A stretch of DNA of 64,000 nt from Candidatus Pantoea haifensis (GCA_018842655.1 JAGTWN010000004.1:62001-126000); one strand, 5' to 3'; positions 1 through 10,804 are shown, numbered from the stretch's first letter. Translations and numbers: made by a program. Notes: generated by a model not told the origin, from the sequence alone.

Positions 1-22
1 CGTTGAGAAATATTGCCTGGTT

Positions 23-3000
23 ATGCCTTTTCCTGCAATTTTTTTCATTAGCACAGTAACATTAGCTTCTTTTTCATCGGCACAATTCACCGCTTCGAAT
101 GAATTTAGCGCCGTTATGTCGTTACAGGCCAAACCTTATATTTTGCGAAAAGGGGAAACCACAGAAAAAGTGGCAAAACGTTTCGGCCTGACGCTGGAAC
201 AACTGAGGGCATTTAACCAGTTTCGTATTTTTCAGCAGCCTTTTTCACAACTCGGCGCAGGAAGTGAGATTGATGTGCCTGCGCGCTCTTTGCGCAGTGA
301 GTCCGGTACAGAAAAACAAAGCCCGTCACAGAAGGGGAAGCGCGTAAATGACGCAGAGGAAATCCGCCGGCTGACTGACAATCTGCAGCTTGCCGGTCAT
401 ACGCTGAAAAATTTTCATAACCTCGATACTGTGACCAGTAAGATACATTCGCTGGCTAACAGCAAAGTAAACAATGCGCTACAACAGTGGCTGAGTCAGT
501 TTGGCACCGCACAGGTAAATCTTGGTATCAGTGAATATGGCGAGTTTGCTAACAGTGCCGTCGACTGGCTGCTCCCTTTTTATAACTCACCAAAGCATAC
601 CTGGTTTATTCAGACCGGAGGCCGTAACCATGACAATCGCAATACGTTTAACGTCGGATGGGGATATCGCTACGTCACTGATGAGTGGATGTTAGGCGGC
701 AATCATTTTTTTGATTATGACATAACAGGCAATAACCGTCGTTTCGGTTTCGGTGTTGAGTACAGCACCCGTTATCTGCAATTTACAGGTAATACCTATC
801 TGCGACTCAATAACTGGCACCCGTCTCTGGATGCTGATGACTATGATGAGCGTGCAGCCAACGGTTTTGATATTCGTGCAGAAGGGAGACTGCCAGGACT
901 TCCGCAGTTGAGTGGAAAAATAGAGTTTGAACAATATTACGGTAAAGAGGTGGCGCTCTTTGGTAAGGATAACAGACAACGCAATCCTTATGCGGTCACA
1001 AGCGGGCTGAGCTGGACGCCTTTTCCCCTCTTTACGCTGGGTGTGGACAGGCGTTTGGGGGCGGAGGCCAGAATGAAACGAATCTGAATCTCCAGTTTAC
1101 CTGGCGGCCTGACGAATCATGGGCGGCACAACTGGCACCTGCGAATGTTGCTGCCATCTATCAACCAGAAAGCAGGCGACATGCTCTGGTTAAACGTAAT
1201 AACCAAATCGTACTGGATTATCGTAAGCAGACGCTGATTAAATTATCCCTTAATACAACCGCAATTACCGGCCCGGCGGGAAGTCGTCAGTCACTGATAG
1301 CGAACGTAACGGCAAAATATGGCCTGTATAAAGTCCATCTGTCCGCTGATTCTCTGATTGCGGCGGGCGGGAAAGCAACACCGCTAGATAAAACCCACTT
1401 CTCGCTTACGTTACCGCGCTATCAAATGCCTGACCCTCTCTCAGACGTTAACCCTTCGAACGCCTACCTGCTTAGCCTGGTGGCAGAAGATATGAAGGGA
1501 AATCGTTCTCCATCTCAAAGCGTAATCCTGACCGTACTGCCCGCCGAAGTGGATTTTAACGGAGAGTTGCAGGTCATAAATGATGGTGCGCCAGCCGACC
1601 AAACCACACCCGTTACGGTTGTGGCGCTGCTTGAGGATGCCGATAAAAACAAGGTTGAGGATCAGCAGGTTAAGTTCAGCGTCCGCTATGCTGACAATAA
1701 AACTTCATCGCAGACGGTAAGGACGGATGTTCAAGGCAAGGCGACACTCGCTGTCACCTCTGCAGTTGCCGGTGTGACGAGCGTCACAGCAACCGCAGGG
1801 AAAAAAGCAAAACCACAACATTACGTTTTATTCCTGTTACGGCTATTTCTTCACGTTCCATTCTGAGCATCGATCCGTCAACGCTGGTGGCTGATGGACA
1901 CGCTCAGGCGGTTATCTCCCTTCAGGCGATTGATGAGGCTGATGAACCGGTAAGAGGAAAGGCGGGCGAATTGCATTTCGTCGCAACTGGCGTAAACAAC
2001 ATTCATGTCACCGCCATCACAGAAACCCCTGCAAACTCTGGCAACTATAGTGCTCAGGTCAGTGGCCTTACGGCTGGCCAGGCCACATTTTCACCCGAAC
2101 TGAATGGCGTAAAGATCAGCGCGCTGACGAGCACACTGACGCTGACAGAACCGCTCAGTGTGCTCCCCGCCATCACGACAATCACCCTGACGGCAGGGCA
2201 GAGTAACGTGAGCATTACGCCGGTGACGGCCAGCGGCGGCACGGCACCTTATCACTTTACCGTCACGCCTGCGCTGCCAGCTGGCCTGGTGATGGCACCT
2301 GACAGCGGTACTCTGAGCGGTACGCCGACAGTGCCCGCAGCAGGCAATTATACCGTGACGGTGACTGACGCAAGCGGCGCAACGTCAGCGCAAAGCTTTT
2401 CGCTGACCGTGATCGATGCGCTGGTTACCAGCCAGCGGCTGCCTGCTATCACACTGACGGTGGGGCAAACCGGCGTCAGAGTGCTGCCGGTGACGGCCAG
2501 CGGCGGCTCCGCGCCATATCATTTTGCAGTGGATCCGGCACTGCCGGATGGCCTGGTGATGGAGGCGGACAGTGGCACCATCAGCGGCTCGCCCACCACG
2601 GCGGCAGCGGGTAGGTACACCGTGACGGTGAGCGATGCGAACGGCGTGACGTCAGATCAAACGTTCTCACTGACAATTAACGGTGCACTGGTCGCTATAC
2701 AGCAACTGCCTGCTCTCACCCTGACGAAGGGGCAAACCGGCGTCAGTGCGGTGCCGGTAACGGTTAGCGGCGGCTCCGCACCGTATCATTTTGCGGTGGA
2801 TCCGGCTTTGCCGGAGGGTCTGAAGCTGGAGACCAGCAGCGGCACCATCAGCGGCTCGCCCACGGCGACGACGGCAGATATTCACACCGTGACGGTAAGC
2901 GACGCCAACGGCATGACGTCCGCTCAAACCTTCTCGCTGACGGTAAATGATGCGCTGATCGCTATCCCGGCACAGCCAACTGTTACGCTAACGGCGGGTC

Positions 3001-5540
3001 AGGCTGATGTCAGTGTGGCACCGGTAACGGCCAGCGGCGGCACCGCGCCTTATCAGTTTGCGGTGCGTCCGGCACTGCCCGGCGGCCTGATCATCAACAG
3101 GGGCAGCGGCCTTATTAGCGGCTCGCCCGCCACGGCAGCAGCGGGCACCTATACCGTGACGGTAAGCGATGCGAACGACGTGACGGCGGAACAAACTTTT
3201 TCACTCACGATCAGCGGTGCGCTGATCGCCAGCCAGATGCAGCCCACAGTGACATTGACAAAGGAGCAGAGCAGCGTCAGTGCGTTGCCGATCAAAGCCA
3301 ACGGCGGCACTGCGCCTTATCAATATGCGATTACGCCGGCACTGCCAGACGGCCTGGTAATGGATGAGAGCAGCGGGGTGATAAGCGGTTCGCCTTTAAC
3401 GGTAGTCACAGAGGATCACACCGTGACGGTGAGCGATGCGAACGGTGCGACGGCGGATCAAACCTTTTCACTGGTGATTAACGCTGCGCCAGTTACCCTG
3501 CTGCGGTTGCCGACCGTCACGCTGACGGCGAGTCAGACGGGCGTCAGCGTGATACCGGTTACGGTCAGCGGCGGCACTCTGCCGTACCGCTTTGCAGTGA
3601 GTCCGGCGCTGCCGGAGGGGCTGATGTTCGATGAAAGCAGCGGGACGTTAAGCGGCTCGCCGGGTACAGCAGCGGCAGGTCATCATACCGTGACGGTAAC
3701 CGACGCCAACGGTGTGGCATCAGAACAAACTTTCCTGCTGACCGTGAACGCAGCGTTAACAGCCAGTCTGGCGCAGCCGACCGTCACGCTGACGGTGGGT
3801 CAGACGGGCGTCAGTGTGATACCGGTTACGGCCAGCGGCGGCACTCTGCCGTACCGCTTTGCAGTGAGTCCGGCGCTGCCGGAGGGCCTGATATTCGATG
3901 AAAGCAGCGGGACGTTAAGCGGTTCGCCAGCCACCGCAGCGGCAGGTCATCATACCGTGACGGTCACCGACGCCAACGGTGCGGCATCAGAACAAACTTT
4001 CCTGCTGACCGTGAACGCAGCGTTAACAGCCAGCCTGGCGCAGCCGACCGTCACGCTGACGGCGGGTCAGACGGGCGTCAGTGCTGTACCGGTTACGGCC
4101 AGCGGCGGCACCGCGCCGTACCGTTTTACCGCCACGCCGGCGCTGCCGGAGGGCCTGATATTTGATGAAAGCCGCGGGACATTAAGCGGTTCGCCAGCTA
4201 CCGCAGCGGCGGATCAGCACAGCGTAACGGTAAGCGATGCCAACGGCGTAACGTCAGCTCAAACCTTTTCGCTGACAGTGAATGCTGCGCCCCTTGCCAG
4301 CCAGCAGTTACCGGTTGTCACGCTCACGGCAGGGCAGCCCGGCGTCAGTGTTGTGCCCGTCACTGCCAGCGGTGGCACTCTACCGTACCGCTTTACGGTA
4401 AGCCCGGTACTGCCGGACGGTCTGGTAATGGATATAACCAGCGGCACAGTGAGTGGTTCGCCTTTAGCAGCAGGATCGGGCAGTCACACAGTAACGGTGA
4501 GCGACGCCAATGGCGTGACAACAGAGCAAGCCTTTTCATTGACGATTAACGATGCACTGGTCGCTCTTCAGGCGCAACCCGTTATCACCCTGACGGCAGA
4601 AATCGCCGGATCCAGCGCGGCACCAGTCACCGCCAGCGGCGGCACCGCACCTTATCACTATACGATAAGGCCGGCGCTACCAGATGGCCTGATCATGGAT
4701 GCCACTAACGGCACGCTAAGTGGTACACCTGCGGTTGCGGCGGCGGCAAAAACCTATGCCGTAACGGTTAGTGATGCGAATGGCGTAACGGCAGAAAATA
4801 CCTTTTCGCTGCGGATAAATGTCAATGTCGTTGTGGCCTCCGATACCTCAAACGTTATCTTTAATATTAATAATAAAGATATTTATGCGAAGCCGTTTTC
4901 CAGTCGGGGAGGCAGGGCACCTTACACTTACGCAATAATTGAGGGTGATTTACCGCAGGGGATTACGCTGTCGGCCTCCGGGGAAATTTCGGGGCGGATC
5001 TCGGATGTCGGCTCGCATAACTTTGTGACCATTCAATCCACAGATGCAGACGGAATAACCTCTTCAAATAGCATAACGGTAAAAATTTCCTTTATTACTG
5101 CGGGGGTGATCAGAGTGGGTGCCGGTTTAAGGGTCTCCCATCCGGAATGTCTGACGGATGGGCTGTACACCACCGACTATTTTGCTTCATGCGTGACCTA
5201 TTCACTGATCGCTAATTTGGGATTTGTTGAGAATGAGACCTTCTTTGATGTTGGCTTTGGCGGCGAATCCGTGGTGATAAAAGGCGCACAGCTGATTGGC
5301 TACTGGCGACAAAACAGTCCGGGAACCATGGGCAACTGGCAGCTGGAGGGATGCTCAACCTTATTGTGCAGCGATACCACCGTTATTGCCGGCCCTGTTC
5401 CCTATGCGATGGGACAAATTATTTCCAGCTCGAATCGCAAAGCCTATCCCGCTTACCGGTTTCGCTACGTTGGCGGTCAGGCCAGTGCAAATGGCGGCGG
5501 GGGAACCGGATCGATCACTGAATTGTTGACACTCTTTTAG
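23..5540 (+). CDS. Inverse autotransporter adhesin (intimin/invasin family), split by two frameshifts
   Basis: Outer-membrane adhesin of type Ve secretion. Part 1 (23-1087) has a hydrophobic N-terminus, a LysM-like domain (about residues 38-86) and the intimin beta-domain with the conserved NSAVDWLLPFY motif. Part 2 (frame reaching 1866) carries the end of the barrel and a Big-1 domain. Part 3 (1887-5540) has a second Big-1-like domain, ten Ig-like (He_PIG-type) repeats, one divergent repeat and a C-terminal domain of about 145 residues with four cysteines. One extra G in the run at 1057-1061 and one extra A in the run at 1801-1806 restore a single protein of roughly 1840 residues. The frame stays open to the left window edge, so the true start may lie upstream of the ATG at 23. 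The beta-barrel and passenger order is typical of the family; the ligand is unknown. Confidence 0.88.
2178..4847 (+). repeat. Ten tandem 267-bp repeats encoding Ig-like domains
   Basis: Ten in-frame copies of an 89-residue unit follow each other with an exact 267-bp period; unit starts fall near 2178, 2445, 2712, 2979, 3246, 3513, 3780, 4047, 4314 and 4581. Each unit has the pattern TLT-GQ, PVTASGG, APYHF, PALPDGL, SGT-SGSP, TVTVSDANG and TFSLT. Units 6 and 7 are nearly identical in DNA, which suggests recent duplication or gene conversion. A divergent eleventh unit runs to about 5095. Confidence 0.92.
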
Positions 5541-5631
5541 TGATTGCCGATGGGGATACACTCCCGGGTTGCAGCAAAAAAGAGAGCGATGATCCAAAGG
5601 TTAAGGGGAATGTTTTGATATGAAGTAATGA

Positions 5632-5664
5632 ATACTGCCCGCATCATGCGGGTGCGGGCAGTAT
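5632..5664. terminator. Perfect 12-bp inverted repeat between convergent genes
   Basis: Arms 5632-5643 (ATACTGCCCGCA) and 5653-5664 are perfectly complementary around a 9-nt loop. The hairpin lies between the convergent adhesin gene and murP, so it probably stops transcription from both sides. It has no clear U-tract. Confidence 0.55.
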
Positions 5665-5713
5665 CAAAGAGAGACGTTACGCGAGGCTACCAGTGACGCG
5701 CCTCTGGCAGGGG

Positions 5714-7156
5714 TCAGCTTAAATCAACATTTTTATGGCCAAAGAACCAGGTAATGATAAAGCCGAAAAAATAGGAGATCAGTACGCCAGCGGCGTAAAT
5801 TGCCATGCCAGCATAGATCCCCTGTCCTGACGTCATCAGCGGCAGGGAAACCAGGCCTGACGGGCCAAACACCGTGTTGAGGCCGATTGGTAATCCCAGC
5901 CAGGCAATCAAGCCAATAAAGAACCCGCCGCAGGCTCCGCCGATACAGGCCGTCACAAAAGGTTTTACGCGGGGCAGCGTGACGGCATAAATCAGCGGCT
6001 CACCAATGCCAAGCAGTCCTGGAATAATGGCCCCTTTGACCTGGTTACGAATAGCTGAATGTGGCGCGGAGCGATAATAAAGCGCCAGTGCTGCGCCTAC
6101 CTGACCGCCACCAGCCATCGCCAGAATCGGAAACAGTGAGTTAAAACCCTGTACATCCATCAGGGCAAAGTAGACCGGAATAAAGCCCTGGTGCACACCA
6201 AAAACCACAGCGATCAGGAACAGCCCCGCCAGCACTGCGCAGCCAAAAGGATTGCCGTTCAGGTGTAAAAAGAGCCACGACATGCCTTTAAACAGTTCGC
6301 CGCCGAAAGGCATGATAACGGTAAACGTCAGTGCACCGGTGATCAGTAGCGTCAGCATTGAGGTGACAATCATGTCGAGATTATCAGGCACGACTTTGCG
6401 AATTTGTCGCTCAACCCAGGCGCCAAGAATAGTGGCAATCAACACGCCGATAATGTTGCCGCGTGGATCAATCGCCATGTCAAAGAAATTATCGATGCCA
6501 GAGAAATAGCCCGTGGTCGCTGCCGGGTTATAACCAAGCAAGAACAGAGAGGCGATAATGGCACCGTTTACGCCCGAACCCCCAAAAGCCTTTTGTGCGT
6601 TATAACCAATCAGAATCGGCAAAAAGGTAAACAACCCTTTGCCAAAAATTTTCATGTAACCCACAGCGTGGACAAGCAGGCCATTTTTATCAGCCACATC
6701 TGCAAGCAAGCTTTGTTCGATTAATGTAGCAAAACCTAACAGCATGCCTGCCGCGATAAAGCCCGGGATCAGTGGCGTAAAAATGGTGGCAAATTTCGTC
6801 AGGAATTGATGAACCGCGCTGGTTTGTTTCGCTTTCATCTTTTGTTTGGTATGACTGGCAGAGGCCGCCAGAGAGTGTGGTTCAGCCTCCGGCGTCGTGC
6901 TATCCGCCAGCATCGCATTCATCATTTCTGCTGCTGTTTGCGCTTTTCCTGGGCCAACGATAATTTGCAACTGATCGTCGCTGTTAACGACGCCCAGCAC
7001 GCCCGCCAGAGATTTCAGTTGACTGTAATCAACCCTGCGATCGTCTTTGAGCGTGAGACGCAGGCGCGTCATACAGTGTCCACAGGTTTGAATATTCTCT
7101 TTATTGCCGACAAGGTGCAGTATTTGAGCAATAAACGGCTGCGTAATTTTCGCCAT
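5714..7156 (-). CDS. murP: PTS N-acetylmuramic acid-specific EIIBC component
   Basis: Inner-membrane PTS permease that imports N-acetylmuramic acid and phosphorylates it to the 6-phosphate. The EIIB domain is at the N-terminus (about 1-85) with the phospho-acceptor Cys28 in [10 protein letters not shown] linker follows (about 90-115), then the multi-span EIIC domain. There is no EIIA domain, as in the E. coli protein (474 residues; 480 here), which uses the glucose EIIA. Its start shares one base with the murQ stop (TAATG), so translation is coupled. It is the last gene of a porin-murQ-murP transcription unit. Confidence 0.93.
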   Translation of the reverse strand: MAKITQPFIAQILHLVGNKENIQTCGHCMTRLRLTLKDDRRVDYSQLKSLAGVLGVVNSDDQLQIIVGPGKAQTAAEMMNAMLADSTTPEAEPHSLAASASHTKQKMKAKQTSAVHQFLTKFATIFTPLIPGFIAAGMLLGFATLIEQSLLADVADKNGLLVHAVGYMKIFGKGLFTFLPILIGYNAQKAFGGSGVNGAIIASLFLLGYNPAATTGYFSGIDNFFDMAIDPRGNIIGVLIATILGAWVERQIRKVVPDNLDMIVTSMLTLLITGALTFTVIMPFGGELFKGMSWLFLHLNGNPFGCAVLAGLFLIAVVFGVHQGFIPVYFALMDVQGFNSLFPILAMAGGGQVGAALALYYRSAPHSAIRNQVKGAIIPGLLGIGEPLIYAVTLPRVKPFVTACIGGACGGFFIGLIAWLGLPIGLNTVFGPSGLVSLPLMTSGQGIYAGMAIYAAGVLISYFFGFIITWFFGHKNVDLS

Positions 7157-8067
7157 TACCGGGCTCCTTCTTGTGCCAGGGCTGGTCGGATAAACCCATC
7201 GTACTTCTCTAAACGCGCTCTGGCCTGCTCATAGGTCAGGTTTGCCAGCACCATGACGATGGCCGTTTTGCAATGTCCATCAGAGGCTTGCAGCGCCTGT
7301 GATGCTGTCTGTTGATCGCATTCGGCTGCCTGCATCACAATGTTGATCTGGCGCTGTACCAGCTTCATGTTGGTGGCTTCAACATCCACCATCAGATTGC
7401 CGTAGACTTTACCGCTGCGGATCATGGCACCGGTTGTCAGCATATTAAGTACCAGCTTCTGTGCGGTGCCTGCTTTCAGGCGCGATGAACCGGTTATCAC
7501 TTCAGCACCTACCACAGGCGTTATCGCGATATCGGCAATTTGCGTGATGGCACTGCCTTCATTACAGGTCAGCGCAATGGTGCGTGCACCCAGGCTTTTT
7601 GCATGCTGTAGTGCGCCCATAACGTAAGGGGTACGACCGCTTGCAGCGATCCCGACCAGGACATCGTCAGCGGTAAAATGAATGTTATTTAAATCCTGCT
7701 GCCCTAAAGACTCATTGTCCTCGGCATTTTCTACCGCTTGTAAAATCGCCTGATGCCCTCCGGCAATCAGTGCAACCACCTGTTCACGGGGTGTGCCATA
7801 GGTTGGCGGGCATTCACTTGCATCCAGAATCCCTAACCGACCGGACGTGCCCGCGCCGCAATAGACCAGCCGTGCGTTTTTTCTGAAGGCGGCAACAATG
7901 AGATCTACCGCCTGGCTAATCGCGGGGATCACCTTTTCGACCGCCAGTGCCACTTTTTGATCTTCATTGTTGATGACTCTTAACATTGCTTCTGTTGAAA
8001 GCATATCGATATGCGCGCTGTGGCTGTTACGGCCTTCAGTGGTCAGGGCAGATAAATCAATTTTCAT
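7156..8067 (-). CDS. murQ: N-acetylmuramic acid 6-phosphate etherase
   Basis: Cytoplasmic SIS-fold enzyme that cleaves the lactyl ether of MurNAc-6-P to give GlcNAc-6-P and D-lactate, linking peptidoglycan recycling to amino-sugar catabolism. The sugar-binding motif [15 protein letters not shown] is at residues 71-85, with the catalytic glutamate at its end. [13 protein letters not shown] and the C-terminal UBA-like region are also present. The length of 303 residues matches the family (298 in E. coli). It is followed directly by murP. No murR regulator is adjacent, unlike in E. coli. Confidence 0.96.
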   Translation of the reverse strand: MKIDLSALTTEGRNSHSAHIDMLSTEAMLRVINNEDQKVALAVEKVIPAISQAVDLIVAAFRKNARLVYCGAGTSGRLGILDASECPPTYGTPREQVVALIAGGHQAILQAVENAEDNESLGQQDLNNIHFTADDVLVGIAASGRTPYVMGALQHAKSLGARTIALTCNEGSAITQIADIAITPVVGAEVITGSSRLKAGTAQKLVLNMLTTGAMIRSGKVYGNLMVDVEATNMKLVQRQINIVMQAAECDQQTASQALQASDGHCKTAIVMVLANLTYEQARARLEKYDGFIRPALAQEGAR

Positions 8068-8141
8068 TACGTTTTCGCCATTGAAATCGTTAACGCGGCA
8101 ACGCTATGTCGCCGCACTTAAAGCAAAGAGAAGAGGAGGGG

Positions 8142-9218
8142 TTAAAATTCGTAGCGCAATCCGGCGTGATAGAAGTTCTGTGATGCTGAACTGCCGCCAA
8201 ACGATACCGTTTTACCTGTGGTGATATTTTTACCATCCTGGCCATTGCGCAGAACATACGAGGTATAAATCGAGCTGCGCGGTGTCAGTTTGTATTGCAG
8301 TTCAAAAGTGGTATCACGTAACACCAGCTCATCGCCGCCGTCGTTGTTGAGATAGCGATAACCAGCACGTACCGTCCAGTCGCTGTTGAGATCATAAGCC
8401 GCGGTGAACTCCCAGTTTTTATCTTTACTGTCAGTGTGGCCGTTGGTGTAAGTCACGCTATCTTGTGAATAGAGCACGCCAAGCATAAAAGAGCCGAGAT
8501 AGTAGCGCGTACCCACGCCGCCATAGGTAAAGGTGTCTGCTTCCGCGGTGCGGCTGTTGATACTCTGCTTCGCCCGGGTTTTTTGATAAGCAATAACAGG
8601 CGCCAGCTTACCGGCTGTACCCATATCCAGCGTGTAACGCAGGGCCGTATTGAAGCCATAATCTAAATCAGATGTGCTATTGCCGAAGATATAAGCGGTA
8701 GAGAAATCGATATTGCCTAACGTATTTTGATACTGCACGGTGCCATCCTGACGGAAGACCTGGACAGCGGTTGGATCAATGTGTCTTGCCTGACGACCTG
8801 TTGATACATCAGAACTGGCGAAAACGTCACCGATGTCTGTGAACATAATCAATCCGGAAGAGACGCGACCCGCAGTCACTTTGCCATATTCTGAAAAGTC
8901 CAGACCAGCCCAGACATAACGTGCGGTCAGGCTGTCATTTTCGCCCTCGACATTATTGGCATATTCAGAAGCATTGACTTGATATTGCGCAAGCCCGATT
9001 AGCGAGACCTTGTCATTAACTACCTGACGTCCACTGATCCCTAAACGCCCGTCAAAATCCCCTTGGTCATTTCCGGTTTTCTTATCAGAAATGTTAAAGC
9101 CTAATCGCCCATAGAGATCGAGCACAGAACCGTCATTATTTCGATAAATTTCAGCGGCCTGTGTCGTAAAGCTTGTGAGAAGAGCAAGAAGTGAGATCGT
9201 ACAACGCATTGTTTTCAT
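8142..9218 (-). CDS. Gram-negative general porin (OmpC/OmpF/PhoE type)
   Basis: Outer-membrane trimeric porin of 358 residues. It has a signal peptide (about residues 1-21, cleavage after TTQA), a mature start resembling AEIYRNNDGSVLDLYG that is typical of OmpC-family porins, alternating beta-strands and the terminal phenylalanine (RYEF) needed for BAM insertion. It lies 74 bp upstream of murQ on the same strand and is the first gene of the group. It may therefore serve uptake of MurNAc or muropeptides; this role is inferred from position only. A weak hairpin (8095-8115) sits between it and murQ. Confidence 0.9.
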   Translation of the reverse strand: MKTMRCTISLLALLTSFTTQAAEIYRNNDGSVLDLYGRLGFNISDKKTGNDQGDFDGRLGISGRQVVNDKVSLIGLAQYQVNASEYANNVEGENDSLTARYVWAGLDFSEYGKVTAGRVSSGLIMFTDIGDVFASSDVSTGRQARHIDPTAVQVFRQDGTVQYQNTLGNIDFSTAYIFGNSTSDLDYGFNTALRYTLDMGTAGKLAPVIAYQKTRAKQSINSRTAEADTFTYGGVGTRYYLGSFMLGVLYSQDSVTYTNGHTDSKDKNWEFTAAYDLNSDWTVRAGYRYLNNDGGDELVLRDTTFELQYKLTPRSSIYTSYVLRNGQDGKNITTGKTVSFGGSSASQNFYHAGLRYEF

Positions 9219-9324
9219 TATTATTACCCTGGTATTGAAAAAGAAAAAGCCGTTTCAAAGCGGGAGGAATAATTAATTATTTTTTATTCTTATTAAAGGA
9301 ATATTTTATTCCTGTTGTCTGAAT

Positions 9325-9340
9325 TGTGAGCTAAATCATG
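9325..9340. promoter_or_regulatory. Candidate CRP site upstream of the porin-murQP operon
   Basis: TGTGA-N6-TCATG matches the left half of the CRP consensus fully and the right half partly. It lies about 110 bp upstream of the porin start. E. coli murQP is known to be CRP-activated. The match is imperfect, so this is a suggestion only. Confidence 0.35.
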
Positions 9341-9415
9341 AAAATCATTAGCATTGTTTAAGATCAAACTTAAGGGTTTTCAGGCGAAAAATTGCGCGTC
9401 AGACGAGGAAGAATG

Positions 9416-9559
9416 ATGATTAATCGCGGTTTTTTTGAAAGAACGGGCGTTTTTTCGTCAACATTATTTGATAAAACTTCACGGGAGTTTAAAAAAACGC
9501 TGGCGATGGCTTTATTTTCACTTACCGGGAAAATAAAATTATTTACGCCTGTATTTTAA
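9416..9559 (+). CDS. Possible 47-residue small protein
   Basis: In the 577-bp gap between the divergent porin and csp genes there is an ORF starting ATG-ATT-AAT at 9416 (an ATG also at 9413). A good Shine-Dalgarno sequence (GAGGAA, 9405-9410) lies 5 bases upstream. The product is basic with several Phe and Lys residues and no clear domain or membrane span. I do not recognise it; it could be chance. Confidence 0.25.
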   Translation: MINRGFFERTGVFSSTLFDKTSREFKKTLAMALFSLTGKIKLFTPVF

Positions 9560-9689
9560 CAAGATGGGCCAAGCACACCGGTTTAAGTATGAAAACCGCT
9601 TGCATCTCAGTCTCAAACGTGACCTAATGCACCGTCGGTTTGATTAACAGACACTATCAAAGTAAGTACCCAAAGCAGTTCTCATCTCT

Positions 9690-9795
9690 AAGTTTGTCGT
9701 GAGACATCCCTTCTTTTTGAGTCTTCTCTTACGTTCTGATTGAAATCTGTTCTCAGGCCATTTATGCCGGAAGGCTCAATATTAAGGAATTAAAC
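9690..9795 (+). promoter_or_regulatory. CspA-type 5' leader of the cold-shock gene
   Basis: The end of the leader carries a GC hairpin region (TGCCGGAAGGCT, 9765-9776) followed by an AT-rich stretch and AAGGA (9784-9788), 7 bases before the ATG. This resembles the region just before the ribosome site in the E. coli cspA leader, which refolds with temperature. I could not find a clear cold-box motif, so the leader limits are approximate. Confidence 0.45.
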
Positions 9796-10008
9796 ATGTC
9801 TAACAAAATCCGCGGCACCGTAAAATGGTTTAACGCAGAGAAAGGTTTCGGTTTCATCTCTCCTCAGGATGGCAGCAAGGACGTATTCGTCCATTTCTCT
9901 GCAATCCAGGGCACAGATTTCCGTTCACTGGATGAAGGTCAGCAAGTTGAGTTTACAGTAGAAAACGGTGCAAAAGGCCCGGCTGCTGCGAACGTTGTTG
10001 CTCTCTAA
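9796..10008 (+). CDS. CspA-family cold-shock RNA chaperone
   Basis: Single cold-shock domain of 70 residues with RNP1 (KGFGFIS, about 16-22) and RNP2 (VFVHF, about 30-34), and the usual aromatic surface ([10 protein letters not shown]). These proteins bind single-stranded RNA and melt secondary structure. The sequence is intermediate between CspA/CspB and CspE paralogues, so I give no symbol. The long leader argues for cold induction. The 3' end overlaps a zinc-ribbon ORF in the +1 frame. Confidence 0.95.
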   Translation: MSNKIRGTVKWFNAEKGFGFISPQDGSKDVFVHFSAIQGTDFRSLDEGQQVEFTVENGAKGPAAANVVAL

Positions 10009-10186
10009 GGACGGCAAAATTACGCGTTTTAAATGCCCACACTGTAATGGCTCACAGTACCGTACATCACATTTTGATGTAACAAGAGCCAACCCGCATG
10101 GAGCGAAGTGCATTTTTTGTAAAACGGTTGTTGTTCAAATCAACACGGCAAGGATGGCATATCAGAGCCAGCCCGGTGCTCTCTGA
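9968..10186 (+). CDS. Small zinc-ribbon protein overlapping the cold-shock gene
   Basis: The conserved-looking core [13 protein letters not shown] ... GAKCIFC has two CxxC pairs about 19 residues apart, typical of a zinc ribbon. The core begins right at the csp stop. The only in-frame starts are GTG 9968 and TTG 9995 or 9998, all inside the csp 3' end in the +1 frame. Translation must therefore restart within csp, or ribosomes must shift frame near its stop. I recall similar ORFs beside csp genes in enterobacteria but cannot name the family. A strong terminator follows at 10235. The function is unknown; the context suggests a cold-shock or RNA-related role. Confidence 0.6.
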   Translation: MQKARLLRTLLLSKDGKITRFKCPHCNGSQYRTSHFDVTRANPHGAKCIFCKTVVVQINTARMAYQSQPGAL

Positions 10187-10234
10187 TAAAGGCGACTTGA
10201 GCTTTATAGCGTTGTTGCATTAACGATAATTTGA

Positions 10235-10262
10235 AAGGCTGCCATCTGGCGGCCTTTTTGTT
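10235..10262 (+). terminator. Rho-independent terminator of the csp transcript
   Basis: Stem AAGGCTGCC (10235-10243) and GGCGGCCTT (10248-10256) with one G-U pair, a 4-nt loop and a T-rich tail. Confidence 0.85.
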
Positions 10263-10282
10263 TTGAAGTCGGTGATCAAACG

Positions 10283-10804
10283 TTAACGGCGATTGTTGCG
10301 CGCCGCCGCCACCAGACCATCAAGCCACTCCTGATGACCATTGATCATCGGATTCGGTTTCGCTTTCGCTAATTCTTCCGCTGGTTTTCCTTTTTGCGTT
10401 TCCTGCGTCAAAATGCGCACACGATTATCAGGTAAATCTTCTATCAGCCAGGCGTGCAGCACATCTAAACGCTCTGCCGAGCCTTCTTCTCCTGCCCAGC
10501 CATGCCATGATACCCGAGCCGGTTCGCCTTGCGCGGCGGCGGCGTATTCAGTGACGCGGGCTTCCACCGGAAAACCGAACGTTTCAAAATAAAAACGCAC
10601 ACCCTGTTCCAGCTCCGGTCCCTTGTTGTCATAAAAACGCGCGTTTGCCGAATTTTGATAATAGGTTGGCCACAGAGCGGGAGTAATAAGCAGTGGCCAG
10701 ATATCAGCAGTAGAAAGCCCGGCCACAATCACTTCATTGGAACAAAAGTTTTCAGTAAAGCCAGGAATAAAGCCTTGCGGCCAGTTAATCGCATGCATTT
10801 TCAT
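10283..10804 (-). CDS. SRPBCC (START-like) family protein
   Basis: Single-domain protein of 173 residues with the SRPBCC / polyketide-cyclase-like pattern: an N-terminal strand ending in a STADIWPLLITPALWPTYY helix, then a series of beta-strands and a long C-terminal helix (INGHQEWLDGLVAAA). Such proteins form a hydrophobic ligand-binding cavity; substrate and role are unknown here. It stands alone between the csp unit (convergent) and the chemoreceptor gene (same strand, beyond a terminator). No signal peptide, so probably cytoplasmic. Confidence 0.75.
   Translation of the reverse strand: MKMHAINWPQGFIPGFTENFCSNEVIVAGLSTADIWPLLITPALWPTYYQNSANARFYDNKGPELEQGVRFYFETFGFPVEARVTEYAAAAQGEPARVSWHGWAGEEGSAERLDVLHAWLIEDLPDNRVRILTQETQKGKPAEELAKAKPNPMINGHQEWLDGLVAAARNNRR

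Noticed and set aside
2667-3194. Minus-strand ORFs across the adhesin repeats
   Set aside because: They recur with the 267-bp repeat and are antisense shadows without ribosome sites.
2178-4847. Regular repeats as a possible CRISPR array
   Set aside because: The unit is 267 bp, fully coding and in frame; there are no short repeats with unique spacers. No CRISPR or cas gene was seen anywhere in the window.
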